From Polyangiaceae bacterium UTPRO1 (GTDB taxonomy: Bacteria; Desulfobacterota; Binatia; UTPRO1): 64,000 nt of DNA. The notes under the pieces were generated by a model, which was not told the origin of the DNA, ran no database searches, and was given only the letters and a program-made list of their open reading frames with translations. Within the stretch, counting starts at the first letter, position 1. Every line of letters begins with the position of its first letter. The DNA lies in the NCBI GenBank assembly GCA_002050235.1, contig MWST01000035.1, positions 211,359-275,358 of the forward strand, given 5' to 3'. Positions 40,657 through 49,633 of this stretch are shown here, in pieces. The position numbers and the translations under genes were made by a program.

Positions 40657-41844
40657 TCACCCCGCGACGGGCAATCGACCGCGAACGGTTGCGGCCGTGA
40701 ACGGTCCGGGGGCGGCGATCAGCGCCCGAGCGGCGTCGACTTGCCCCCAGGTGTTCCACAACAGCACGCCACGCACTCGGCCCCCGTCGAGGTAATAGAC
40801 TACGCCTTCACGAAACGGCGTGACCCATTGCTCGACGGTTTCGAGGCGTGCGTCGAGGATCCCGACGGCCTCGTACCCGAGATCGAACAGGTCGGAATAG
40901 AAGAACGGCAGCTCGTCGTACGGCGCGTTCCGCCCGGTCATGCACAATCCCGCGTGCTCACCCATCGTGGCTGCGGCATTCTCGTGCTCGACGCGCACCC
41001 TCCGCTCCAGCGCCGGCGCCGGAAACGCGGCGACGTCGCCGGCGGCATAGATGTCCGGGTCGGACGTTTGCAGGTGCTCGTCGACGGCGATGCCGCCTTG
41101 ATCGAGCTGCAACCCCGCTGCCTGCGCCAGCTGCACGTTGGGTACGATACCGAGGCCCGCCACCACCGTGTCTGCTCGCAGCGTACTGCCGTCGGACAGC
41201 ACGAGCTCGGCGCCGTCACCGTCGGCTCTGCCGCCGGTAGCGGTAGTCCCGGAGCGCACGTCCACGCCGCGCTCGCGGTAGTAGTCGGTGATCGCGGCGG
41301 CCAGCGCGGCGGGATACGCGCGCGCCCCGATCGCATTCCCCGGGAACAGCATGGTGGTCTTGCAGCCGTTGATCGCCATCGCCGCGGCGATCTCGCTGCC
41401 GATGAAGCCGCCGCCGATCACGGCGATCCGCGCCCCCGGCTTGGCCGCCGCGCGCAAGCGCTTGTAGTCGTCATAGGTGCGCAAATAGATGAAGCCCTCG
41501 CCGAACGGCAGGGTGCGCGGAGTGCCGCCGGTGGCGAGCAGCAGTTTCTTGTATTGCCAGGTGTCGCCGGCGTCGTCGTGAACGACGTGTGCGGCGCGAT
41601 CGATCGTCCGCGCACGGCGGCCGAGCTGCACGGTGGCGCGGGCTTTGGCGATCGGGCGCCAGATGTCGTCTTCCTTGCCGTCTTTCCACAGCGCCTTGCT
41701 GAGCGGCGGGCGATCGTAGGGCGGGTGCGCTTCGTCGCCGAGCATCCCGATCGTTCCCTGGTCGTCGGCGCCGCGGATGGCCTGCGCTGCCGCTTCTCCC
41801 GCCAGACCCGCACCGACGATCAGGTAATCGTACACGTGCTGCAT
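40657..41844 (-). CDS. FAD-dependent NAD(P)H reductase (ferredoxin reductase-like)
   Basis: 395 residues. FAD motif YDYLIVGAGLAGEAAAQAI near residue 6, PYDRPPLSKALW near 43, NAD motif IAVIGGGFIGSEIAAAM near 140, and the second FAD motif DPDIYAAGDVAAFP near 262. The length and domain order match rubredoxin/ferredoxin reductases and AIF-like enzymes. No ferredoxin gene adjoins it, so its electron acceptor is open. It is divergent from the second DUF488 gene across 163 bp. Confidence 0.9.
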   Translation of the reverse strand: MQHVYDYLIVGAGLAGEAAAQAIRGADDQGTIGMLGDEAHPPYDRPPLSKALWKDGKEDDIWRPIAKARATVQLGRRARTIDRAAHVVHDDAGDTWQYKKLLLATGGTPRTLPFGEGFIYLRTYDDYKRLRAAAKPGARIAVIGGGFIGSEIAAAMAINGCKTTMLFPGNAIGARAYPAALAAAITDYYRERGVDVRSGTTATGGRADGDGAELVLSDGSTLRADTVVAGLGIVPNVQLAQAAGLQLDQGGIAVDEHLQTSDPDIYAAGDVAAFPAPALERRVRVEHENAAATMGEHAGLCMTGRNAPYDELPFFYSDLFDLGYEAVGILDARLETVEQWVTPFREGVVYYLDGGRVRGVLLWNTWGQVDAARALIAAPGPFTAATVRGRLPVAG

Positions 41845-41938
41845 GATCCCTCCTCGTTCGCCCTCGCGAGCGTCGACGAAGCCTCGCTGGCTGCGACCGT
41901 TCGTGACCCGTCAAGTCGAAACGCGAAATCACAGCCGT

Positions 41939-41953
41939 GTCAACCGTGTTGAC
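41939..41953. promoter_or_regulatory. Inverted repeat between divergent reductase and DUF488 genes
   Basis: Perfect GTCAAC CGT GTTGAC in the 163-bp gap between two divergent genes. It includes a TTGAC element that could be a -35 box, so it may be an operator for a dimeric repressor. The regulator is unknown. Confidence 0.4.
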
Positions 41954-42007
41954 GACGCAGCGGCAGCGGACAAGATGGTACGCAGGCGCGCGTCCGGAGC
42001 ATCGTCG

Positions 42008-42574
42008 ATGAGCAAGCATCCTCCACCGCAGAAGACGACCTGGCCCGCCGGAACCGTTTTCACGGTCGGACATTCGACACGATCGGCGGCCGATTTCCTG
42101 GCCTTGCTGCGCGCCTACGACATCGAGCGGCTCGTCGACGTCCGGACCGTACCGCGCTCGCGCCACAACCCGCAGTTCAACGCCGCAGCCTTGGCCGCCA
42201 GCCTGTCGGCGGCGGGAATCGCCTACGTGCCCATGCCCTCCCTCGGCGGCCTGCGACACGCACGCAAGGATTCTCCGAACACCGGCTGGCGCAACGCGAG
42301 CTTTCGCGGCTATGCCGATTACATGCAGACTCCGGCGTTCGCCGAGGCACTGGAGGCGCTGATCAGCCTCGGTCGCGAACAGCGGGCCGCCATCATGTGC
42401 GCGGAGGCGGTGCCGTGGCGCTGCCATCGCTCGCTCGTCGCCGATGCCCTCGACGCGCGCGGCATCCCCGTGGTCGAGATCCTGTCGGAGCGCAGTTGCC
42501 GCAAGCACGCGCTCACGCCCTTCGCGCGCGTCGACGGCGCACGAGTTAGCTATCCGCCTCTTCCGGTTTCGTGA
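42008..42574 (+). CDS. DUF488 family protein (long type)
   Basis: 188 residues from ATG 42008. Signature: FTVGHSTRSAADFLALLRAYDIERLVDVRTVPRSRHNPQF, YVPMPSLGGLR, SFRGYADYMQT and IMCAEAVPWRCHRSLVADAL. The last stretch holds the conserved Cys and His residues of the family. Function unknown. Having both DUF488 subtypes beside an FAD reductase suggests a shared task. It converges on the homospermidine synthase gene. Confidence 0.9.
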   Translation: MSKHPPPQKTTWPAGTVFTVGHSTRSAADFLALLRAYDIERLVDVRTVPRSRHNPQFNAAALAASLSAAGIAYVPMPSLGGLRHARKDSPNTGWRNASFRGYADYMQTPAFAEALEALISLGREQRAAIMCAEAVPWRCHRSLVADALDARGIPVVEILSERSCRKHALTPFARVDGARVSYPPLPVS

Positions 42575-42605
42575 GCCGCCGGAGCGTGCTTCGACCCGGC
42601 GATGG

Positions 42606-44063
42606 TCAGACGCGCCACTGGCGCGCCCGAGCGTTGCGCAGCTGCCACGGCCGAGCGGGATCGAGGGCTTCGTCGAAGAGCTCGCCGCGTCCCTGCAGCG
42701 GCGTCCAGTCGGTGAAGGCCCCGACGAGCTGGCCGAGGTACGGTGCGGCGGTCGCCAGGCACTCCTCGAAGTCGAGCTCGTCGGCCTCGAGGACGCCCCG
42801 GCGCGGGTGGCGAACGGCGAAGACCACGGCCGCCAGCGCGCCCGCTGCGACCTGCAGCGTCGTAGCGTTGGCGTGCGGAACGTAGCGCCGCGCCTCCGCG
42901 ATCGACAGCTGCGATCCGAACCAGTACGCATTGCGCGCGTGCCCGGCCAACAGCACGCCGAGCTCGTCGCTGCCGGTCACGAGCTCGCTGGTCAGCACCC
43001 GGGAGCGCGGCTGCATCTGCCACCCTCGTCCCTCGAGCTCGAGCGCCGACAGCATCGCGTCGTCGCACGGGTGATACACGAACATCACGGTCGGTCGGTA
43101 GCCGAACCCGCCGCCGTCGCGTAGCGAGAGGTAGTCGGCGATGGAAAAGACCTCGTCGTGGGTCATGAGCAGGCCCTGGAATCCGCCGAGCGACGGCAGC
43201 CAGCTCCGCGCAAACGTGGCGCCGCCCGGTCGCTTGAAGTAGACCGTGCCCGAGCCGCGCCGGTGCCAGAGCGCGCCGTGCGGCCGGCCCCGCTCGGCGG
43301 TGCCGAGCGACAGCTCTACGGGCTGCATCAGCTCGTCGACGAAGCCGTCTATCGACCACGTGTTCACGAACTCGTTGGGGCGCTTGGGACGCTCCGCCGC
43401 CTGCGTATCGCGCTCCGAGACCTGGATCAGCGTGACGCCGAGGTCGCGGGAGAGCGCGGCCCAGCCGAGGCGGTCGACGGGGCGACGGTCGCCGAGACCG
43501 AACGCCGTGCTCAGCTCGAGCAACGCCCGCTTCACGAAGTGCGAGACGAGACCCGGGTTGGCCCCGTGGTCCACGATGGCGGTCGGCGCCTCGGACCCGA
43601 AGCGCCGTGCCAGGCGCAGCACGCGCTCGCGCGCCAGATAGCTGGTCCGGTCGCGCACCGTGAGCATCGGGTTGTCGAAGACGCCGGGCCAAGGCTCGAT
43701 GGAGGTGTCGACGTAGAGCACGCCGTGCTCGGCGCACCACTCCACGAGATCGAGGCTGGAGACGTCCATCGAGACGTTCAGCAGCAGATCGCCCGGCCGC
43801 ACGTAGCGCCCGAGCTGTCGGTGGAAGGTCCCGGGCTTCAAGTGGCAATGCAGGAATTGCGCGCCTTGGGCCGTGGCGATACCGCGGCCACGCTCGTCCA
43901 TCGACAGCACCGTGACCGGCGCGGCGGTGCGAACGTGGCGCGACAGCAGCGGGAGCACCGTTTGCCCGATGGTTCCACAGCCCACCATGACGATCCGGCC
44001 ATCGAGCTCAACGGATGCGGACGCGTCGATACCAGTACCTTTCACGACGTCGTCCGCCGTCAC
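42606..44063 (-). CDS. hss: Homospermidine synthase
   Basis: 485 residues from GTG 44063. The NAD motif IVMVGCGTIGQTVLPLL near residue 24 is followed by conserved VLYVDTSIEPWPGVFDNP, IVDHGANPGLVSHFVKRAL, and PNEFVNTWSIDGFVDE. The C-terminal region includes FGYRPTVMFVYHPCDDAML. The enzyme joins two putrescine-derived units, or putrescine and spermidine, into homospermidine via NAD-linked chemistry in the cytoplasm. It lies downstream of the sigma-54 activator gene on the same strand after 133 bp, with no visible functional tie. Confidence 0.93.
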   Translation of the reverse strand: MTADDVVKGTGIDASASVELDGRIVMVGCGTIGQTVLPLLSRHVRTAAPVTVLSMDERGRGIATAQGAQFLHCHLKPGTFHRQLGRYVRPGDLLLNVSMDVSSLDLVEWCAEHGVLYVDTSIEPWPGVFDNPMLTVRDRTSYLARERVLRLARRFGSEAPTAIVDHGANPGLVSHFVKRALLELSTAFGLGDRRPVDRLGWAALSRDLGVTLIQVSERDTQAAERPKRPNEFVNTWSIDGFVDELMQPVELSLGTAERGRPHGALWHRRGSGTVYFKRPGGATFARSWLPSLGGFQGLLMTHDEVFSIADYLSLRDGGGFGYRPTVMFVYHPCDDAMLSALELEGRGWQMQPRSRVLTSELVTGSDELGVLLAGHARNAYWFGSQLSIAEARRYVPHANATTLQVAAGALAAVVFAVRHPRRGVLEADELDFEECLATAAPYLGQLVGAFTDWTPLQGRGELFDEALDPARPWQLRNARARQWRV

Positions 44064-44196
44064 AGGCGCGGCCGCGCTCCCGTGAGCGCGCCGAGCCGCG
44101 ACGGCGAGTCGAAACCGGCGGGTCGGCGCGTGGCAATGCGAGCTGCCGTCGGTGCACAGCGCAACGCCGGAAGCACCTTCGAGCCGACGACGGCGC

Positions 44197-45187
<991 letters not shown>

Positions 45188-45195
<8 letters not shown>

Positions 45196-45213
45196 GGGTT
45201 CCACATTGGAACA
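45188..45213. promoter_or_regulatory. GTTCC/GGAAC repeats, likely activator-binding site
   Basis: Three half-sites in 26 bp: GTTCC at 45189 and 45198, and GGAAC at 45208. They form nested inverted repeats, one being GTTCC-ACATT-GGAAC. They overlap the activator's start codon and lie about 43 bp upstream of the -24 box of the ric promoter, a short but workable enhancer distance. Confidence 0.6.
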
Positions 45214-45254
45214 GATTCGGCGGGATGCTGCTACCACCAGCCCCCGAATCCAGG

Positions 45255-45270
45255 TGGCACGAGGCATGCT
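45255..45270 (+). promoter_or_regulatory. Sigma-54 promoter of ric
   Basis: TGGCACGAGGCATGCT matches the -24/-12 consensus TGGCACG-N4-TTGCW at all but one fixed position, with exact GG-to-GC spacing. The expected transcription start is near 45281, giving a leader of about 50 bases before the ATG at 45331. Confidence 0.8.
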
Positions 45271-45330
45271 GGACAGCGGCGGGAAGCTCGCCGCGCCGAT
45301 GCGGCGCTCCCGCCGAGAGGAGACGCCGCG

Positions 45331-46047
45331 ATGGCCGAGCTGCCGAGCGCCGATAACAGCATCGAAACGATCGACCCGCGGAGGACCGTGGCCGAGCTGG
45401 CGCTGGAGCATGCAGCGGCGGCCGCCGTATTCCGGCGCCACCGCATCGATTACTGCTGCCACGGCGAGGTTGCGCTCGCGGAGGCTTGTCGTGAGCGCGG
45501 TCTCGACCTGTCGGCGGTCACCGCGGAGCTCGACGCAGCGGTGCGCCGGAGGCCGCAATCGGACGAGGTCGACCCGCGCACGCTGGCGACCGCAGCCCTG
45601 ATCGACCACATCGTCACGCGGCACCATGAATACCTGCGTGAGGCGCTGCCGCCGCTTCGTCCTCTGGCGGCGAAGGTGGAGCGGGTGCACGGAGCCCACA
45701 ACGAGAAGCTCTTTACCGTGCGCGAAGTGCTGGAGGAGCTCGCGGAAACGCTCGAACCGCACCTCGACGAGGAGGAGGAGTCGCTGTTCCCGAGGATGAA
45801 GTCGGCGGACCGCGACGACGAGCGGATCGGGCGCGACCTCGTCGCCGCACGCGACGAACATCTCCAGGTCGGCAGCCTGCTCGAACAGCTGACCGACGCC
45901 ACCGACGCTTTCCACGTCCCGGAGTGGGCTTGCGGGAGCTATCGGGCGCTCTTCCGGGAGCTCGAGGCGCTCACCGCCGACGTGCTCCGACACATCCACC
46001 TCGAGAACCACGTGCTGATGCCGAGGTTTCCCGTGAAGGAACGCTGA
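45331..46047 (+). CDS. ric: Iron-sulfur cluster repair di-iron protein RIC (ScdA/YtfE)
   Basis: 238 residues, full length. The N-terminal ScdA_N domain (about 10-65) holds the family Cys pair in IDYCCHGE. The hemerythrin-like C-terminal domain provides di-iron ligands in [47 protein letters not shown] and [16 protein letters not shown] proteins repair Fe-S clusters damaged by nitric oxide or oxidants. A GAGAGGAGA ribosome site lies upstream. Placement behind a sigma-54 promoter next to a sigma-54 activator points to NO-induced expression, as for norR-controlled genes. Confidence 0.95.
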   Translation: MAELPSADNSIETIDPRRTVAELALEHAAAAAVFRRHRIDYCCHGEVALAEACRERGLDLSAVTAELDAAVRRRPQSDEVDPRTLATAALIDHIVTRHHEYLREALPPLRPLAAKVERVHGAHNEKLFTVREVLEELAETLEPHLDEEEESLFPRMKSADRDDERIGRDLVAARDEHLQVGSLLEQLTDATDAFHVPEWACGSYRALFRELEALTADVLRHIHLENHVLMPRFPVKER

Positions 46048-46178
46048 GAGGGCCCGGGTCGGGCCGTAGTACCCGCCGCCAGCCCGACTCGCCGCCAGCC
46101 ATCGCTACGCTCGCCGATGCCATGTGCGGAAGCCGGCCAGCGGATTGCAGCGACGCGCCGGATGAGGAAGGACGTATC

Positions 46179-46194
46179 TGGCACACGACGTGCA
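46179..46194 (+). promoter_or_regulatory. Sigma-54 promoter of the DUF2249 operon
   Basis: TGGCACACGACGTGCA fits TGGCAC-N5-NTGCW with exact -24/-12 spacing. It lies 88 bases before the first DUF2249 start. Together with the ric promoter this makes two matching sigma-54 sites within 1 kb. Confidence 0.75.
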
Positions 46195-46282
46195 TTGGCT
46201 CGAAGCCGAGCTCGACAGCAGCCTGACCCGACCCGGCAGCCCATGGGGGTGTCGGGACCAACTCACATCAGGAGACGCATAC

Positions 46283-46531
46283 ATGGCGAACGCGAAGCAG
46301 AACGTAGGCTCCCCCCTCGACGTCCGTACTATCCCGCCCCCGCAGAAGCACCCGACGATCTTCTCCACCTTCCAGGCGCTCTCGGCAGGCGAGTCGTTCA
46401 CGCTGATCAACGACCACGATCCGAAGCCGCTCTACTACCATTTCAACGCCGAAATGCCGGGCCAGTTCGAGTGGGAGTACCTCGAGGAAGGTCCCCAGGT
46501 CTGGCGCGTGCGCATCGGTAAACCGGCCTAG
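46283..46531 (+). CDS. DUF2249 domain protein (single domain)
   Basis: 82 residues with a strong CAGGAGA ribosome site. Landmarks are LDVRTIPPPQKHPTIFSTFQAL, SFTLINDHDPKPLYYHFNAE and WEYLEEGPQVWRVRI. DUF2249 is a TusA-like small alpha/beta fold found next to hemerythrin, RIC and denitrification genes. The NDHDPKPL stretch is the conserved His/Asp motif. It probably acts in NO or Fe-S-related protein repair; no activity is proven. Confidence 0.9.
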   Translation: MANAKQNVGSPLDVRTIPPPQKHPTIFSTFQALSAGESFTLINDHDPKPLYYHFNAEMPGQFEWEYLEEGPQVWRVRIGKPA

Positions 46532-46541
46532 CGAGCCCACC

Positions 46542-47102
46542 ATGGAAACCGCCGCCGCGATCCCGCAAGAGCTGCGCGCTGCCGGAGTAACCGGCGAGAA
46601 GCTCCTCGACGTCCGGCCGATCCTCGACGCCGGCGGCGATCCCTTCTCGCTGATCATGAAGACGGTGAAGCAACTCGACGAGAAGCAGGCGCTGCATCTG
46701 CTGGTCGGATTCGAGCCGGTGCCGCTCTACGAGGTGATGTCGAGCTTCGGCCGCGCCGCCCTCACCGAGCAGAGAGACGGGCTCTACCATGTCTGGTTCT
46801 ACACCAAGGCCGAGCAGCCGCAGCGAGCCGCGGACGCGAGCGACGAGCGTGCCGAGCTGCAGGCGCCGGTCGAGCTCGACGTTCGCGGCATGGAGCCGCC
46901 CGGTCCGATGATCGCCATCCTGCAGAAGCTGGTGGATCTCGGACCGGGCGCGCAACTGCTCGTCCGCCATCACCGCGAGCCGGTGCTGCTCTACGACAAG
47001 CTGAAGCTGCGCGGCTATGCGGCGACGTGTACGCCGCAGCCGGAAGGCGATTTCCTCGTGCGCATCGCGCCCGCGTGGGCGTTCGAGGCCGAGGGCGGAT
47101 GA
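46542..47102 (+). CDS. Tandem DUF2249/DUF1858-like protein
   Basis: 186 residues with two related small domains. The first (about 15-85) has LLDVRPILDAGGDPFSLIMKTVKQL and LLVGFEPVPLYEVM. The second (about 105-180) has ELDVRGMEPPGPMIAILQKL and LLVRHHREPVLLYDKLKLRGY. Both end in a short beta strand containing WFYTKAE or LVRIAPA. The repeat structure suggests a fused dimer of the neighbouring single-domain protein. The ATG of the next gene overlaps its end by 4 bp. Confidence 0.85.
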   Translation: METAAAIPQELRAAGVTGEKLLDVRPILDAGGDPFSLIMKTVKQLDEKQALHLLVGFEPVPLYEVMSSFGRAALTEQRDGLYHVWFYTKAEQPQRAADASDERAELQAPVELDVRGMEPPGPMIAILQKLVDLGPGAQLLVRHHREPVLLYDKLKLRGYAATCTPQPEGDFLVRIAPAWAFEAEGG

Positions 47103-48373
47103 AAGGGCTCGCCACCCGGTACGCACCGTCGTTCGCGCTCGTCCGGGCGCATCTCGGGTTCGGCATCGTCGGCTCGGTGCTGTTCGCTGCCGCCCTCGGC
47201 GGCGCGGCGTGGAATCTCGAGGGGCACTACTTCCAAGGCAAGATCCTGGGACTGGTGCACCTGTGCGCGCTCGGATGGATACTCCCCATCGCTTTCGGGG
47301 CCATGCTGCAACTGGTGCCGGTGCTGTTCGAGGTGCCGCTGCGTTCGGAGCGGACGGCGTGGGCGGCGCTCGGTCTCTACGCCATCGGCGGGATCGGATT
47401 CGTCGGGCACATCGCCCTTCTCGCCACCGTCGCAAGCCTGCCGCTCTCGGCCTTCCTCCTGTTCCTCGGGGTACTTCTCCACGCAACGCATCTGGCGCTC
47501 TCGGCCCTCGCCAATCCCGTCCGCGCCCGCTCGCTGACCGGCCTCTTCGTGCTTTCGGCACTCGCCTGGCTCGTGTTCGCCGCCTCGCTCGGATTCATGC
47601 TGGCGATCCATCTCTGGCATCCGTACCTGAGCGTCAACCACCTCATGGCGCTTCGCGCGCATGCGCACGCCGCGGGGCTCGGCTTCTTCGGCCTCCTGAT
47701 CATGGGGGTCGGATTCGAGCTCCTGGAGATGTTCCTGTTGAGCCACGGCGCCCCGGCGTGGCCGGGATGGGGCGCGCTCGCGCTGGTGAATGTCGGCTTG
47801 GTTGCGCTCTGTTGGAACTTCCTCGCGGGTCCCTTTCCCGACCTCGCGCTCGTGGGCGCTGCCGCAATCGCACTCGGGGTGGTCTGCTTCGCCATTCGAG
47901 TACAGATGATCCTCGCGCGGCGCATGCGGCGCCATCTCGATGCCTCGGCATGGCTCAGCTCCGGCTCCGTGCTGTGCCTCCTAGGAGCGCTCGTCGTCGC
48001 CGGGACTCTCTCGTTCGCGGGACTCGGGGACGACATGCAGAATCGCCTAGTGCTGGCGTACGGATTGTTGGCGCTCCCCGGGTTCATGGGAACGATGGTC
48101 GTCGGCCAGCTCTACAAGATCGTCCCCTTCCTCATCTGGCTGCACCGGTTCAGCGCCTACGTCGGCTTGAAGAAGGTCCCCACGGCTTCGGAGCTCCTCG
48201 ACGAACGTTCGCGCGAGATCCAGGCAGCGCTGATGATCGGCGGCTTGCTGTTATTGCTGGCAGGGGTGCTCGCCGGTCAATCGCTGCTGCGGCTCGCCGG
48301 TGCGGCAACATTCTTCGCTGCTATGGTGTATAGCGCTCGCAATTTTCTTGTCGTTCACGGGAGGCGGCCATGA
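47099..48373 (+). CDS. Polytopic membrane protein of the DUF2249 cluster (haem-copper oxidase or NnrS-like)
   Basis: 424 residues from ATG 47099, with about twelve membrane helices. Several intramembrane His residues stand out: LVHLCALGWILPIAFGAML, LLHATHLALSAL, AIHLWHPYLSVNHLMALRAHAHAAGLGFFGLL and LEMFLLSHG. The spacing recalls haem-copper oxidase subunit I or NnrS, so a haem- or metal-binding NO-related membrane role is plausible. No confident family. It overlaps the preceding and following genes by 4 bp each, so it clearly belongs to the sigma-54 operon. Confidence 0.75.
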   Translation: MKGLATRYAPSFALVRAHLGFGIVGSVLFAAALGGAAWNLEGHYFQGKILGLVHLCALGWILPIAFGAMLQLVPVLFEVPLRSERTAWAALGLYAIGGIGFVGHIALLATVASLPLSAFLLFLGVLLHATHLALSALANPVRARSLTGLFVLSALAWLVFAASLGFMLAIHLWHPYLSVNHLMALRAHAHAAGLGFFGLLIMGVGFELLEMFLLSHGAPAWPGWGALALVNVGLVALCWNFLAGPFPDLALVGAAAIALGVVCFAIRVQMILARRMRRHLDASAWLSSGSVLCLLGALVVAGTLSFAGLGDDMQNRLVLAYGLLALPGFMGTMVVGQLYKIVPFLIWLHRFSAYVGLKKVPTASELLDERSREIQAALMIGGLLLLLAGVLAGQSLLRLAGAATFFAAMVYSARNFLVVHGRRP

Positions 48374-48684
48374 CGCCGGAAGAAATGAAGAAGGAAGTCC
48401 GGACCTCGCTGTACGACGTCTACGACCCGGAGACCGGTCTCAATCTCATCGACCTCGGTCTCATCTACGACGTCGAATGGAGCCCCGAGAACGGAGAAGT
48501 GAAGGTGACCATGACCTTCACGACGCCGGCATGCCCGGCCGGCGGCGTCATGATCAGCGGCGTCGAGCGGCGGGTCTCGACGATCTCCGGGGTCGAGCAG
48601 GTGACTGTGGACGTGACCTTCGAGCCGCCTTGGACGCCGGAGAAGATCACCCCCGAAGGCCGGCGACAGCTCGGCTGGGGGTAG
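48370..48684 (+). CDS. MIP18/SufT-family Fe-S assembly factor (DUF59)
   Basis: 104 residues. Conserved DVYDPETGLNLIDLGLIYDVEW, VKVTMTFTTPACPAGGVM (family Cys near residue 57) and VTVDVTFEPPWTPEKITPEGRRQLGWG. These proteins aid Fe-S cluster maturation or delivery. As the last gene of the operon after DUF2249 and the membrane protein, it supports the Fe-S repair theme. Three bases separate it from the convergent methyltransferase. Confidence 0.9.
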   Translation: MTPEEMKKEVRTSLYDVYDPETGLNLIDLGLIYDVEWSPENGEVKVTMTFTTPACPAGGVMISGVERRVSTISGVEQVTVDVTFEPPWTPEKITPEGRRQLGWG

Positions 48685-48687
48685 CGC

Positions 48688-49512
48688 TCACCCGTCGCCG
48701 TCGGATCTTCGGCGGGCGACGAGCACGACAGCGCAGATCTTCGAAGCGTACCGCCGGAACACCGAACGCATCGCCCGCACGCGTCGGCGCGCGGCGGGCG
48801 TACGCACGATGTTGGCGATGATACGCAGCGTCCCGACCACGCCCTCGTCGGCGAGGAGGCGGCCGGGCTCGAGCAGATGCATCGGCGCCGTCGTGCTGGA
48901 GATCACGGCAAAGCCCTCGCTCTCGAGCAGCTGCCGCCATTCGCTCACCGTGAGCGGTCGCGTGCCGACGTGGATGGCGTCCGAGAGCGCCTGCCGGATC
49001 TCCGTCCGCTCACGCTCGGATAGATCGTCGGGTACGAGCGCGAGCTCGTGAATGCCGTAGCGGCCGCCGGGGCGCAGGACGCGGTGTGCCTCCCGAGCGA
49101 TGGCTCGCTTCTGATCCACCGTCTGCATCGTCAACATCGCCTCGCCGAGCACCACCGTTGCCGCACCGGCGTCGAGGCCGGTCTCGGAGGCAACCCCCTG
49201 GCGACAGCTGGCGCCCCCGGCTCGGAGCACGCGCGCAGTCGCGCGCACCGCTGCATCGTCGCGCTCGATCCCTACGTACGAGGCCGGGCCGCGAGCCAGC
49301 ACGAGACGCGCCGTGGCCCCGAGGCCGGGCGCCAGCTCGACGACGTGATCGCGCGAAGAGATCGCGAGGCCTTCGAGCATCTTCCGGGTGAGCTCGAGCC
49401 CGCCGGGGCGCAGCACGCGCTTGCCCACACGCGCCAGGAGCCAGTGCCCCGGCATTCGTCCGACCTCGAGGTGCGCGCCCGGAAGCTCGAGCGCTTCTTG
49501 GTGAGCGGTCAT
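48688..49512 (-). CDS. Class I SAM-dependent methyltransferase, possibly iron-regulated
   Basis: 274 residues from ATG 49512, with a GAGGAG ribosome site. Motif I is VVELAPGLGATARLVLA near residue 57, with the acidic loop SYVGIERDDAAV and motif IV-like AATVVLGEAMLTMQ. The unusual N-terminus (PGHWLLARVGKRVLRPGGLELT) and C-terminal FRRYASKICAVVLVARR suggest a small-molecule or lipid methyltransferase. Substrate unknown. A Fur-box-like sequence lies 18-36 bases upstream of the start, so iron limitation may induce it. Confidence 0.85.
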   Translation of the reverse strand: MTAHQEALELPGAHLEVGRMPGHWLLARVGKRVLRPGGLELTRKMLEGLAISSRDHVVELAPGLGATARLVLARGPASYVGIERDDAAVRATARVLRAGGASCRQGVASETGLDAGAATVVLGEAMLTMQTVDQKRAIAREAHRVLRPGGRYGIHELALVPDDLSERERTEIRQALSDAIHVGTRPLTVSEWRQLLESEGFAVISSTTAPMHLLEPGRLLADEGVVGTLRIIANIVRTPAARRRVRAMRSVFRRYASKICAVVLVARRRSDGDG

Positions 49513-49529
49513 GCTATTGGCTCCTCGTT

Positions 49530-49548
49530 GATAATGATAATCACTCGC
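49530..49548. promoter_or_regulatory. Fur-box-like site
   Basis: GATAATGATAATCACTCGC agrees with the 19-base Fur consensus at 16 positions, including a perfect first 14. It is the only such A+T-rich run nearby and sits just upstream of the methyltransferase. An in-frame Fur operator is a fair inference; no Fur gene is in the window. Confidence 0.6.
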
Positions 49549-49633
49549 AGGATTCTGCTCGCCGGAGGCTGCGGGGTCAAGGGCGGCGTGCCGCTGCCGC
49601 CAGCGTAACAGCCGCGGCCGCCGCACCGCCCCG

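Noticed and set aside
45196..46011. Extension of the sigma-54 activator upstream to 604 residues
   Set aside because: The upstream part is antisense to ric and covers the ric promoter; its text has no sensor-domain features. ATG 45195 begins the conserved protein.
46025..46041. Second GTTCC/GGAAC-type activator site upstream of the DUF2249 promoter
   Set aside because: GTTTCC-CGTGAA-GGAAC has the wrong spacing and one extra base compared with 45198-45212, and it lies in the ric coding sequence; too weak to call.
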